Origin: Streptomyces qaidamensis
Lineage (GTDB): Bacteria > Actinomycetota > Actinomycetes > Streptomycetales > Streptomycetaceae
Length of the DNA stretch: 64,000 nucleotides
Direction of reading: 5' to 3'
Assembly (NCBI RefSeq): GCF_001611795.1
Contig: NZ_CP015098.1
Coordinates: forward strand, 2,914,001-2,978,000
Shown here: piece after piece, positions 42,316 to 50,162 of the stretch
Numbering within the stretch: the stretch's first letter is position 1
Layout: each line of letters opens with the position of its first letter
The notes under the pieces: generated by a model
Database searches by the model: none
The model's input: only the letters and a program-made list of their open reading frames with translations
Told to the model about the DNA's origin: nothing
Translations under genes and position numbers: made by a program

Positions 42316-43832
42316 CGGGCCACCGCCACGCGCTCCTCGATCATGTGCAGCAGCGCCTGTTTGTCGACCTTGCCGCGGTCGGTCTCGGGGAGCAGGGCCA
42401 GCGGCAGGACCTGCTCGGGGACGCAGTAGTACGGCAGGGCGTCCGCGACCGCGCGTCGGGCGGCGTCCGGGTCGACGTCGGCCGGGCAGACGAAGGAGAC
42501 CAGGGTGCGGGCGTCGCGTTTCAGGGTGACGGCCCGGGTGCAGCCGGCGGCCGACTCCAGGACGGAGGAGACGGAGTCCAGCTCGACGCGGAAGCCGCGC
42601 ACCTTGACCTGGTCGTCGGTGCGGCCGAGGTGCTCCAGCTCGCCACCGGGGGTCCAGCGACCGAGGTCGCGCGTGCGGAACATGCGCCGGCCGCCGCCGA
42701 GGAACGGGTCGGGGGCGTAGCGCTCGGCGTTGAGGGCGTCGTCGCCGAGGTAGCCGGCGGAGACGCAGTCCCCGCCGGCCCACATCTCGCCCACCTCGCC
42801 GACCGGCAGGGGGCGGCGGTCGGCGTCGAGGACGTACACCGTGTTGTTGGGGGTGGGGCGGCCGATGGTGAGCAGCGGGGCCGACGGGTCGTGGCGGCTC
42901 ATCGTGTTGACGATCGTCGTCTCCGTGGGGCCGCAGCAGTTGAAGAAGGCGGCCTGCCGGGCCCACCGGTCGGCCAGCGGGCGCGGGCAGGGCTCCCCCG
43001 CGACGGCGACCGTGCGCACCCGGGGGCAGGCGGCCGGGTCGAGGCCGGAGAGCACGGTCGGGGTCGCGATCAGCACGTCGGCGGTGCGGGCCGCGGCGGC
43101 GAGGTCCTTGCCGCGGATGACGAGCGTGCCGCCCTGGGCGAGGCAGCCGAGGATCTCCCAGGCGGCCATGTCGAAGGCGATGTTGAGGAGCTGGGCGACC
43201 CGGTCGCCGGGCCGGACGCCGAGGCCGCCCGGGGCGGTGAGCAGGAGGTTGGCGACGTTGCGGTGGGTGACCTTCACGCCGTTGGGGCGGCCGGTGGTGC
43301 CGGAGGTGAACAGCACGTAGCAGCCGTCGTCGCCGGTGACGCGGACGCGTGGGGCCGGGGCGTGCGGCAGCGGCTCGTCGAGCGGGAGCAGCAGATGGCC
43401 GTCCGGCAGGGGGACGCGGCGGGCGTGCTCGGCGACCGTGAGGACGACCCGGGTGCGGGCGGTGCGGATGACGTGGGTGAGCTGGGCCGGGGGTGCGAGG
43501 CCGATGTCCTGCGGGACGTAGGCGGCGCCGGCCTTCAGGATGCCGAGCAGGCCGACCAGCATCGGGATGGAGCGGCGGACGAAGAGGCCGACGTGGTCGC
43601 CAGGGCGTACGCCCTCGCGGACCAGGCGGGCGGCGAGGGCGCCGGCGTGCCGGTCGAGCTCGCCGTAGGTGATGCGGGCGCCCTGGTGTTCGGCGGCCAC
43701 GGCGTGCGGGGTGGCCCTGGCGTGCCGGGCGACGGCGTGGTGCAGGAGCGGGTCGGGGACGGGGACGGTGGGGCCTTGGCCGTACTGCCGAAAGAGCCGC
43801 TGGTCGAGGGGGGTCAAGTGGCGCAGAGGCAT
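42312..43832 (-). CDS. AMP-binding adenylation enzyme (NRPS A-domain-like)
   Basis: 506 residues. Adenylation core motifs: A3 VLFTSGTTGRPNGVKVTHRN, A5 FFNCCGPTETTI, A7 RMFRTRDLGRW, A8 GRTDDQVKVRGFRVEL and A10 TDRGKVDKQAL with the catalytic Lys. The core runs from ARITYGELDRHAGALAARLV. There is no attached carrier or condensation domain. It activates a carboxylic acid, probably an amino acid. Its stop overlaps the membrane oxidoreductase start. A perfect 11-base hairpin lies about 40 bases upstream of the ATG (43870-43894). Substrate not predictable by eye. Confidence 0.85.
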   Translation of the reverse strand: MPLRHLTPLDQRLFRQYGQGPTVPVPDPLLHHAVARHARATPHAVAAEHQGARITYGELDRHAGALAARLVREGVRPGDHVGLFVRRSIPMLVGLLGILKAGAAYVPQDIGLAPPAQLTHVIRTARTRVVLTVAEHARRVPLPDGHLLLPLDEPLPHAPAPRVRVTGDDGCYVLFTSGTTGRPNGVKVTHRNVANLLLTAPGGLGVRPGDRVAQLLNIAFDMAAWEILGCLAQGGTLVIRGKDLAAAARTADVLIATPTVLSGLDPAACPRVRTVAVAGEPCPRPLADRWARQAAFFNCCGPTETTIVNTMSRHDPSAPLLTIGRPTPNNTVYVLDADRRPLPVGEVGEMWAGGDCVSAGYLGDDALNAERYAPDPFLGGGRRMFRTRDLGRWTPGGELEHLGRTDDQVKVRGFRVELDSVSSVLESAAGCTRAVTLKRDARTLVSFVCPADVDPDAARRAVADALPYYCVPEQVLPLALLPETDRGKVDKQALLHMIEERVAVAR

Positions 43833-43869
43833 GGTCGGGTGGCCTCCTGGCTGTTTCGAGGTCGGATTG

Positions 43870-43894
43870 CCACCCGCGGCGGAGCCGCGGGTGG
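43870..43894. promoter_or_regulatory. Perfect hairpin upstream of the adenylation gene
   Basis: CCACCCGCGGC, loop GGA, GCCGCGGGTGG: an 11-base perfect inverted repeat in the 395-base gap between the divergent adenylation and nasA genes, 38 bases before the adenylation start. It could be a 5'-leader structure or a terminator of an incoming transcript. No downstream T tract on either strand. Confidence 0.45.
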
Positions 43895-44177
43895 ATGCAG
43901 CCGTGAGCGGCGGGCATGCCCGGGTGTCGAACGCCGTGCGGAGTCGTGCGAGCGCTGCGCGTAGCGAGAGCGTAGTGCGGCTGATTCAACTCTCAACGAC
44001 GCCGGATCGGCCAAGAAAGGAACGCAATGAGCCACATGTGGCGTTTCTCGTCCCACGGGCAACGTCGGTGGCGGTCGGCGGCGACCTGTAGGAGGGCGGG
44101 CCTGTGCCTGACCAGGCCAGGGGCTCTCCTGCCTCACGCGGGCGCAGCGGTGGCGGGGAGGTTGCCGTCCCGGCCGC

Positions 44178-44215
44178 GTAACAGGGAACCGTCCCGGGCG
44201 TAACACGGCCGACGC
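44178..44215 (+). promoter_or_regulatory. GlnR-type box upstream of nasA
   Basis: Four half-sites at exact 11-base steps: GTAAC (44178-44182), CCGTC (44189-44193), GTAAC (44200-44204), GACGC (44211-44215), each separated by six bases. This is the actinobacterial GlnR arrangement gTnAC-n6-GaAAC repeated twice, with both a-sites perfect and b-sites degenerate. It ends 13 bases before the nasA ATG, so it lies at or next to the promoter. GlnR activates nitrate assimilation in Streptomyces. Confidence 0.7.
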
Positions 44216-44227
44216 AGGCTGAACGGT

Positions 44228-46354
44228 ATGCAGAGCACCGTGACGCCCACGCACTGCCCGTACTGCGCCCTGCAGTGCGGGATGAACCTGACGCCCGCGC
44301 CGGACGGGACCGTCGAGGTGAGCGAGCGCACGGACTTCCCGGTGAACCGGGGCGCGCTGTGCGGCAAGGGCCGTACGTCCGCGGCGGTGCTCGCGAGCAA
44401 CGTCCGTCTGACCTCCCCGTTGGTGCGCGACGAGGGCGGCACGCTGGTGCCCGCCTCCTGGGACGAGGCGCTGGACCGGATCGCCGCGGGGCTGGGCCGT
44501 ACACGCGCGGAGTACGGGCCGGACGCGGTCGGGGTGTTCGGCGGGGGCGGGCTGACGAACGAGAAGGCGTACACGCTCGGCAAGTTCGCGCGGGTCGTGC
44601 TCGGCACCTCGCAGATCGACTACAACGGGCGTTTCTGCATGTCGTCGGCGGCGGCCGCCGGCATCAAGGCGTTCGGGGTGGACCGCGGGCTGCCCTTCCC
44701 GCTGGAGGACATCCCGAAGTCCGGCTGCGTGATCCTCGTCGGGTCGAACCTCGCGGAGACCATGCCGCCGTCGCTGCGGTTCTTCACCGAGCTGAAGGAG
44801 AACGGCGGCACACTGATCGTGATCGACCCGCGCCGCACGAAGACCGCCGAGCAGGCCGACCTGCACCTGGCGCCCCGGCCGGGCACGGACCTGGCCCTCG
44901 CCCTGGGCCTGCTGCACCTCGTGATCGCCGAGGGACGGGTGGACGAGGAGTACGTCCGGGAGCGCACGGCCGGCTGGGAGGACGCCCGGGCGGCGGCGAT
45001 GGCGCACTGGCCGGAGTACGTGGAGCGGATCACGGGGGTGTCCGTTCCTCAACTCCGGGAGACCGTACGGCTGTTCTGCGAGCCGGAGTCGGCGATGGTG
45101 CTCACCGCCCGGGGGCCCGAGCAGCAGTCCAAGGGCACCGACACCGTGGGCGCGTGGATCAACCTGTGCCTGGCGACCGGCCGGGCGGGCCGCCCGCTGT
45201 CCGGGTACGGCTGTCTGACCGGACAGGGCAACGGGCAGGGCGGGCGCGAACACGGGCAGAAGGCCGACCAGTTGCCGGGCTACCGCAAGCTGGACGACCC
45301 GGCCGCGCGGGCGCACGTCGCCGAGGTGTGGGGGGTCGACCCGGACAGCCTGCCCGGCCCGGGGCGCAGCGCGTACGAGCTGCTGGACGCGCTGGGCACC
45401 GACATCAGGTCGCTGCTGCTGATGGCGTCCAACCCGGTGGTGTCGGCGCCGCGGGCCGCGCACATCGAGGAGCGCATCAGGTCGCTGGACTTCCTGGCGG
45501 TCTGTGACGTGGTGCTGTCGGAGACGGCGGCGCTCGCGGACGTGGTCCTGCCGGTCACCCAGTGGGCCGAGGAGACGGGCACGACGACCAACCTGGAGGG
45601 CAGGGTCCTGCTGCGGCGCCGGGCGATCACCCCGCCCGAGGGCATCCGCAGCGACCTGGAGGTCATGCACGAACTCGCCGCCCGGCTGGGTGTGGAGAAG
45701 GGCTTCCCGACCGACCCGGAGGAGGTCTTCGAGGAGCTGCGCCGGGCGTCGGCGGGCGGGGCGGCGGACTACTCGGGGATCACGTACCGCAGGCTGGCGG
45801 AGGAGAACGGGGTGTTCTGGCCCTGTCCGGCGGAGGCGGCCGACGTGAGCGAGGGCGCCGTCCCCGCCGGGGAGGCACCGGCCGTGCATCCCGGCACGCC
45901 CCGCCTCTTCCTCGACCGTTTCGCCACCCCCGACGGCCGGGCCCGGTTCGTCCCCGTCTCCCACCGCGCGATCGCCGAGGAACCGGACGACGAGTACCCG
46001 GTCCTGCTGACCACCGGGCGGGTCGTGGCGCAGTACCAGTCCGGGGCGCAGACCCGGCGCGTGGCGGAGCTGAACGCCGCCGCGCCGGGGCCGTTCGTGG
46101 AGCTGCACCCCCGGCTGGCGGCCCGGCTGGGAGCGGCCGAGGGCGATCCGGTGGCAGTCGTGTCGCGGCGGGGCCGGGCGGTGGCGCCCGCGAGGATCAC
46201 GAACGCCATCCGGCCCGACACCGTCTTCATGCCCTTCCACTGGCCGGGCGAGGGCCGCGCCAACACCCTCACCAACCCCGCGCTCGACCCGACCTCCCGG
46301 ATGCCGGAGTTCAAGGCGTGCGCGGTGCGGCTGGAGGCGGTCAGCTCACCTTGA
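44228..46354 (+). CDS. nasA: Assimilatory nitrate reductase, molybdopterin catalytic subunit
   Basis: 708 residues. N-terminal [4Fe-4S] site CPYCALQCGM with the fourth Cys in GALCGKG (about 48), molybdenum-ligand Cys region DYNGRFCMSSAAAAGIKAF, VGSNLAETMPP and LTGQGNGQGGREHGQKADQL PGYRK typical of NasA/NarB; C-terminal molybdopterin-dinucleotide domain LLTTGRVVAQYQSGAQTRRV. No Tat signal, so it is cytoplasmic and assimilatory. Reduces nitrate to nitrite. GlnR box lies directly upstream. The 3' end overlaps the convergent protease gene by 14 bases. Confidence 0.92.
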   Translation: MQSTVTPTHCPYCALQCGMNLTPAPDGTVEVSERTDFPVNRGALCGKGRTSAAVLASNVRLTSPLVRDEGGTLVPASWDEALDRIAAGLGRTRAEYGPDAVGVFGGGGLTNEKAYTLGKFARVVLGTSQIDYNGRFCMSSAAAAGIKAFGVDRGLPFPLEDIPKSGCVILVGSNLAETMPPSLRFFTELKENGGTLIVIDPRRTKTAEQADLHLAPRPGTDLALALGLLHLVIAEGRVDEEYVRERTAGWEDARAAAMAHWPEYVERITGVSVPQLRETVRLFCEPESAMVLTARGPEQQSKGTDTVGAWINLCLATGRAGRPLSGYGCLTGQGNGQGGREHGQKADQLPGYRKLDDPAARAHVAEVWGVDPDSLPGPGRSAYELLDALGTDIRSLLLMASNPVVSAPRAAHIEERIRSLDFLAVCDVVLSETAALADVVLPVTQWAEETGTTTNLEGRVLLRRRAITPPEGIRSDLEVMHELAARLGVEKGFPTDPEEVFEELRRASAGGAADYSGITYRRLAEENGVFWPCPAEAADVSEGAVPAGEAPAVHPGTPRLFLDRFATPDGRARFVPVSHRAIAEEPDDEYPVLLTTGRVVAQYQSGAQTRRVAELNAAAPGPFVELHPRLAARLGAAEGDPVAVVSRRGRAVAPARITNAIRPDTVFMPFHWPGEGRANTLTNPALDPTSRMPEFKACAVRLEAVSSP

Positions 46355-47987
46355 CCGCCTTCCAGGCCGCCGCCACCGCCTTCTGTTCGGTGCTGTCGGC
46401 GCCGTAGAGGTCCTTCGCCGCGCTCAGGGTCGCCGCGCGGGCGGCCGCGTAGTCCGTCGAGGACGTCATGTAGACCGTCAGCGCGCGGTACCAGATCTTG
46501 CCCAGCTTGGCCCGGCCGATGCCGGTGACCGTGGAACCGTCACAGGTCGGGGAGTTGTGGGCGACGCCGCCCAGGGTCTTCCTGCCGCTGCCCTCGGCGA
46601 GCAGGTAAGCGAAGTGGTTGCCGACGCCCGAGGAGTAGTGCACGTCGAGGTCGCCGAGCTTCGCGTTCCAGCAGTCCGCCGACTTTCCGTCCTTCGACGG
46701 CTTGTCCATGAAGCGCAGGGCCTCTCGGCCGAGGCCGGAGCGGACGACCTTCTCGCCGATGAGCCAGTCGCCCCGGTCCTCGGGGTTGGCCGCGTGGAAC
46801 TCCACCAGCGTGCCGAAGATGTCCGACGTGGCCTCGTTCAGGCCGCCGGACTCGCCCGAGTACCTCAGCGCCGCCGTCTTGGACGTCACGCCGTGGGACA
46901 TCTCGTGCCCGGCGACGTCCAGCGACACCAGCGGGCCCATCAGCTTGCCGTCGCCGTCGCCGTACGTCATGCAGAAGCAGTTGTCGTCCCAGAAGGCGTT
47001 GTTGTAGTCCTTGCCGTAGTGGACGCGGTTGAAGGAGCCCTTGCCGTCGCCCGCGATGCCGGCGCGGCCGTGGACCTTCTTGTAGTAGTCCCAGGTGACG
47101 TCGGTGCCGTACTGGGCGTCCACCGCCACCGTGGACCGGTCGGCGGCCGTACCCGTCCCCCACCGGTTGTCGGCGTCCGTGAAGAGCGTCGCGGGGGCGC
47201 GGGTCAGGCAGACGGTCAGCAGGCACTGGTCCGTCTTGTTCTCGGCGTCGCCGGTGTAGGTGCCGCCGCGGGTCGCGTCCTTCAGCTGGTACGACGAGCC
47301 GGACGCCGTCGTCTGAAGCGGGACCGTGCCGCCGTAGAGGGACTTGCCGTCGCCGGAGGCCGACTCCATGGAGTCCCAGGCGTCGATCCGGTCGCCGGTC
47401 GTCGCGTCGGTCAGCACCGTGCGCCCGACGGGGTTGCCGAGTTCGTCGTGCGCCACCGCTTCGGTCTGCCAGGCCAGCTTCGGTGCGCCGTGCAGGGCGT
47501 CGACGACCAGTCGCGGCTTGGCGGTCAGCTTCCTCAGGGTCTCGCCGAGGTGCGCGGCGCGCAGCAGGTTCGCCGCGAGGTCGGCGGCCTTGGGGGCGGT
47601 CACCTCCGGGGTGACGCTCGCCAGGGAGAGCGCGGACGTCGTCGCGCGGCTCGTACCGCGGTAGGTGCCGTCCGGGTTCAGGTGGAGGACGAAGTCCCCG
47701 CCGAGGACCGGGAGCCGGCGGTAGGTGCGGTCGTAGCGGACGTGCCGGGTGCCGTCCTCGTCGACGACGACGTCCCGGACCTCCGTCTCCTGGGCCGGGG
47801 TGAGGCCCAGGGCTCCGGCCCGGTCCGCGAGCACCGCCTGCGCGTCCTCGATCGCACCGGACCTGGCCGGCCGGTCCGCCGCGCCGGCGGCCGGGGAGAG
47901 GACGGCTGCCAGCAGGGCGGTGGTGCCGGTGAGGGCCACACCGGCGAGGGCGAGACGGGAACCGCGGACATGACGTATCCGACTCAT
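46341..47987 (-). CDS. Secreted M4-family (thermolysin-like) metallopeptidase
   Basis: About 548 residues. Signal peptide LALAGVALTGTTALLAAVLS PAAGA, FTP-type propeptide (VRYDRTYRRLPVLGGDFVLH), then the catalytic domain: zinc site GHEMSHGVTSK, third ligand and Asp in GGLNEATSDIFG, and C-terminal helical domain with GVGNHFAYLLAEG around the catalytic His. Made as a zymogen and exported. The ATG at 47987 is preferred because GAGGAG lies four bases upstream; another ATG at 47999 is in frame. Likely nutritional or developmental protease. Confidence 0.92.
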   Translation of the reverse strand: MSRIRHVRGSRLALAGVALTGTTALLAAVLSPAAGAADRPARSGAIEDAQAVLADRAGALGLTPAQETEVRDVVVDEDGTRHVRYDRTYRRLPVLGGDFVLHLNPDGTYRGTSRATTSALSLASVTPEVTAPKAADLAANLLRAAHLGETLRKLTAKPRLVVDALHGAPKLAWQTEAVAHDELGNPVGRTVLTDATTGDRIDAWDSMESASGDGKSLYGGTVPLQTTASGSSYQLKDATRGGTYTGDAENKTDQCLLTVCLTRAPATLFTDADNRWGTGTAADRSTVAVDAQYGTDVTWDYYKKVHGRAGIAGDGKGSFNRVHYGKDYNNAFWDDNCFCMTYGDGDGKLMGPLVSLDVAGHEMSHGVTSKTAALRYSGESGGLNEATSDIFGTLVEFHAANPEDRGDWLIGEKVVRSGLGREALRFMDKPSKDGKSADCWNAKLGDLDVHYSSGVGNHFAYLLAEGSGRKTLGGVAHNSPTCDGSTVTGIGRAKLGKIWYRALTVYMTSSTDYAAARAATLSAAKDLYGADSTEQKAVAAAWKAVKVS

Positions 47988-48126
47988 CGGTCTCCTCATA
48001 CGGGCGCACCCGGTCGCGTGGGGTCGACCGGGGGCGGCGTTGATGTTGACCGCGAGTTAAGGCGGCGCGGACATGGCATGTCCATAGCGCCGTTGTGCAG
48101 GTGTGTGAGGGTGCAGAATCGTTCCT

Positions 48127-48543
48127 GTGACCCTCCCCTTCTTCGTCTACGGCACCCTCCGCCCGGGAGAGGTCAACCACGACCTCTTCCTGCGCGGCCG
48201 CACCCGCTCGGAGGAGCCGGGGAAGCTCGCGGACACGGTGTTGTACGCCGGGCCGGGCTATCCGTACGCGGTCGAGGAGCCCGGCGGCGGCGTGGTCAGC
48301 GGGGAGCTGGTGACCGCGCTGCCGGAGGCGTACGAGGAGCTGCTCGCCGAGCTGGACCGGCTGGAGGAGTACGTGCCGGGGGATCCGCGCAGCCTGTACG
48401 AACGCGTCGAGCGGAAGGTCGTCCGGGCGGCGGACGGGGTGGCCGTCCGGGCCTGGGTGTACGTGGCCGCACCCGCCGTCGCCACGCGGCTGCGGGCCCG
48501 GGGCCGGGCGATCGCGGGCGGGGACTGGCGGGGGCGGGGGTGA
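48127..48543 (+). CDS. Gamma-glutamylcyclotransferase-family protein
   Basis: 138 residues from GTG 48127. Motif FFVYGTLRPGEVNH at the N-terminus is the substrate-binding YGTLxxG loop; Glu in ELVTALPEAYEELLAELDRLE EY corresponds to the catalytic acid region; VRAWVYVA closes the barrel. Members cyclise gamma-glutamyl amines or dipeptides; some have unknown roles. Followed by three tandem 18-base repeats. Start lies immediately after the protease promoter region, divergent. Confidence 0.85.
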   Translation: MTLPFFVYGTLRPGEVNHDLFLRGRTRSEEPGKLADTVLYAGPGYPYAVEEPGGGVVSGELVTALPEAYEELLAELDRLEEYVPGDPRSLYERVERKVVRAADGVAVRAWVYVAAPAVATRLRARGRAIAGGDWRGRG

Positions 48544-48580
48544 GGGGCCGGGGGGTGATCGGGCCCGCGTGAACGGGCCC

Positions 48581-48634
48581 GGCGTGAAGGTCGGGTCCGG
48601 CGTGAAGGTCGGGCCCGGCGTGAAGGTCGGGTCC
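48581..48634. repeat. Tandem 18-bp repeat, three copies
   Basis: GGCGTGAAGGTCGGGTCC at 48581-48598, one-base variant (GGGCCC end) at 48599-48616, and a third copy at 48617-48634; a partial diverged unit precedes at about 48566. It lies between the gamma-glutamylcyclotransferase and FMN reductase stops, outside coding sequence. Copy number may vary between strains. Confidence 0.85.
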
Positions 48635-48647
48635 GGCTGATGCCGGT

Positions 48648-49265
48648 TCAGCCCCCGTACGGCCGCTTCCCCCTGGCCTCCCGCAACGCATGGCCCCACC
48701 ACACCAGTTGGTCCAGCATGGTCTTCGCCGCCGCGTCCGGGCCGGACGGGTCACGCGGGGCACCCCGGTCGTCGAAGGAGGCGCCGGCGTTGTGGAAGGA
48801 GACGGTGTCGCGGACCGTCACGGCGTGGAGCTCCGCGAAGACCTGGCGCAGGTGCTCCGCGGCGCGCAGGCCACCGGACAGGCCGCCGTAGGAGACGAGT
48901 CCGACGGGCTTGGCCTGCCATTCGGTGAAGTGCCAGTCGACGAGGTTCTTCAGTCCGGCCGGGAAGGAGTGGTTGTACTCGGGGGTGAGGACCACGAACG
49001 CGTCCGCGCGGGCCAGCTTCGGGGTGATGCCGGACAGCGCGGCGGTCGCCTCCGGGGTCGGTTCGAGGGACATCGGCAGCGCGGCCTCGGCGACGTCCAC
49101 GACCTCGGCGACCAGGTCGTCCCGGTCCCGGATGCGGCCGAGGAGCCAGTCGGCGACGACGGGGCCGAAGCGGCCGTGCCGGTTGCTGCCCACGACGAGG
49201 GTCAGCCGGAGCGGGTCGGCGGCGGTTTGCGGCAGGGCGGCTGGACCGGTAGCGGTTGTCTTCAT
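48648..49265 (-). CDS. NADPH-dependent FMN reductase, SoxR-regulated
   Basis: 205 residues, flavodoxin-like. Motifs: LTLVVGSNRHGRFGPVVADW (phosphate-binding loop), VVLTPEYNHSFPAGLKNLVD W and GLVSYGGLSGGLRAAEHLRQ, all typical of NAD(P)H:FMN/quinone reductases. A SoxR-type operator lies 15 bases before the ATG. In S. coelicolor I recall SCO2478, an FMN reductase in this neighbourhood, as a member of the SoxR regulon responding to redox-active antibiotics. It probably helps detoxify quinone-like compounds. Confidence 0.88.
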   Translation of the reverse strand: MKTTATGPAALPQTAADPLRLTLVVGSNRHGRFGPVVADWLLGRIRDRDDLVAEVVDVAEAALPMSLEPTPEATAALSGITPKLARADAFVVLTPEYNHSFPAGLKNLVDWHFTEWQAKPVGLVSYGGLSGGLRAAEHLRQVFAELHAVTVRDTVSFHNAGASFDDRGAPRDPSGPDAAAKTMLDQLVWWGHALREARGKRPYGG

Positions 49266-49280
49266 GCGGCACAGCCTCGT

Positions 49281-49300
49281 ACCTCAACCAAACTTGAGGT
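49281..49300 (-). promoter_or_regulatory. SoxR-type operator overlapping the promoter
   Basis: ACCTCAA, six bases, TTGAGGT: a perfect 7-base inverted repeat matching the SoxR consensus (CCTCAAGN..NCTTGAGG). On the minus strand TTGACC overlaps its left edge as a -35, with GAGGCT about 19 bases further as a possible -10, the long spacing used by MerR-family activators. Confidence 0.8.
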
Positions 49301-49533
49301 CAAGCACCGGCCGCGCACACCCGGGTCACCCGTTCACACGCGCGCCCCACGCTTTTCCGCACCTCGCCCACCGAACGCCCGTGACCTGCCGAAACGGCCG
49401 TCGAAGGCCGCCGGTTCAGCCCCGTCTGACACCCGTTCACCCCAATTCTGACGCCCCTTCAGCAAGCGCGGTCGTCCCGCTGCCCGTTACCTCGGAAGGG
49501 CAGGCGCAGACCGAACCGCTCGAAGGAGCACCG

Positions 49534-50055
49534 ATGCGACGTATCGCCCCGCCGCTGACCGGTACCGCGCTCGCCGTCGCCGCCGCGGCTCTCGCCGCCG
49601 CCCCCGCGTACGGCGCGTCCGCCGGTGGCCTGGAGCTGTCCCCGGCCTCGGTCGTGCCGGGCGGTCAGGTCACGGTACGCACGGCGGCCTGCGGCGACGG
49701 CGGCTCGGCGACGGGGGACGCCGGAGCGGTCGGGGCGGGTTCCATCGGCCTGGCGCCGGACGCGCACGGGCCGGGCGCGACCGGCCGGTTCCGGGTGCCG
49801 CCGGGCGCGCAGCCGGGAACCTACGAGATCATCGCGACCTGCGCCGGCAGCGGCCGGCGGATCACCGGGGACCTGGTGGTCACGCTGACACCGGCGCTCG
49901 AACAGGTCCATCCCCGGGGGAGCGTGAAGACGGGGGTCGGCGGCGCTCTGGGCCCCGATCCCGTGCAGACCGCGGCAGGTGTGGCGGCCCTCGCCGTCGC
50001 CGCCGCGGGCGGTACCTGGCTCCTGCATCGCCGGGCGAGAGGCGACGGGATCTGA
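49534..50055 (+). CDS. Secreted, C-terminally anchored protein upstream of a class F sortase
   Basis: 173 residues. Signal peptide LTGTALAVAAAALAAAPAYG A; the mature part is an Ig-like domain (LELSPASVVPGGQVTVRTAA, then PPGAQPGTYEIIATCAGSGR) with two Cys; a C-terminal membrane helix (AAGVAALAVAAAGGTWLL) and basic RRARGDGI follow. No LPXTG motif is visible before the helix, so it is probably a membrane protein, not a sortase substrate. GAAGGAG precedes ATG 49534. It probably forms an operon with the sortase 107 bases downstream. Confidence 0.8.
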   Translation: MRRIAPPLTGTALAVAAAALAAAPAYGASAGGLELSPASVVPGGQVTVRTAACGDGGSATGDAGAVGAGSIGLAPDAHGPGATGRFRVPPGAQPGTYEIIATCAGSGRRITGDLVVTLTPALEQVHPRGSVKTGVGGALGPDPVQTAAGVAALAVAAAGGTWLLHRRARGDGI

Positions 50056-50162
50056 CGGACACCCTCCGCTGTCCGTCGCCGGTACCGCATGTCCCTCCCC
50101 TCCGGGTCCGACGCCCCTCGCGGCCCGGAGGGGGCACGGGGCTGGATCAGAAGAGGGTGGGT

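Noticed and set aside
41044..43989. A single 981-codon open frame spanning the adenylation and ferric-reductase region
   Set aside because: Only its downstream part, from 42315, is the membrane protein; the rest is out of frame with the adenylation gene.
44027..44203. 58-codon frame (starting MSHMWRFSS) upstream of nasA as a leader peptide
   Set aside because: It has an AAAGGA site but no attenuator-like structure, its end overlaps the GlnR box, and the composition drifts to arginine-rich noise. Not supported.
48581..48634. CRISPR-like array
   Set aside because: Units are 18 bases, directly adjacent with no spacers, and no cas genes are present.
49534..50055. Sortase substrate
   Set aside because: The secreted protein has a C-terminal helix and basic tail but no LPXTG-type motif in front of the helix.
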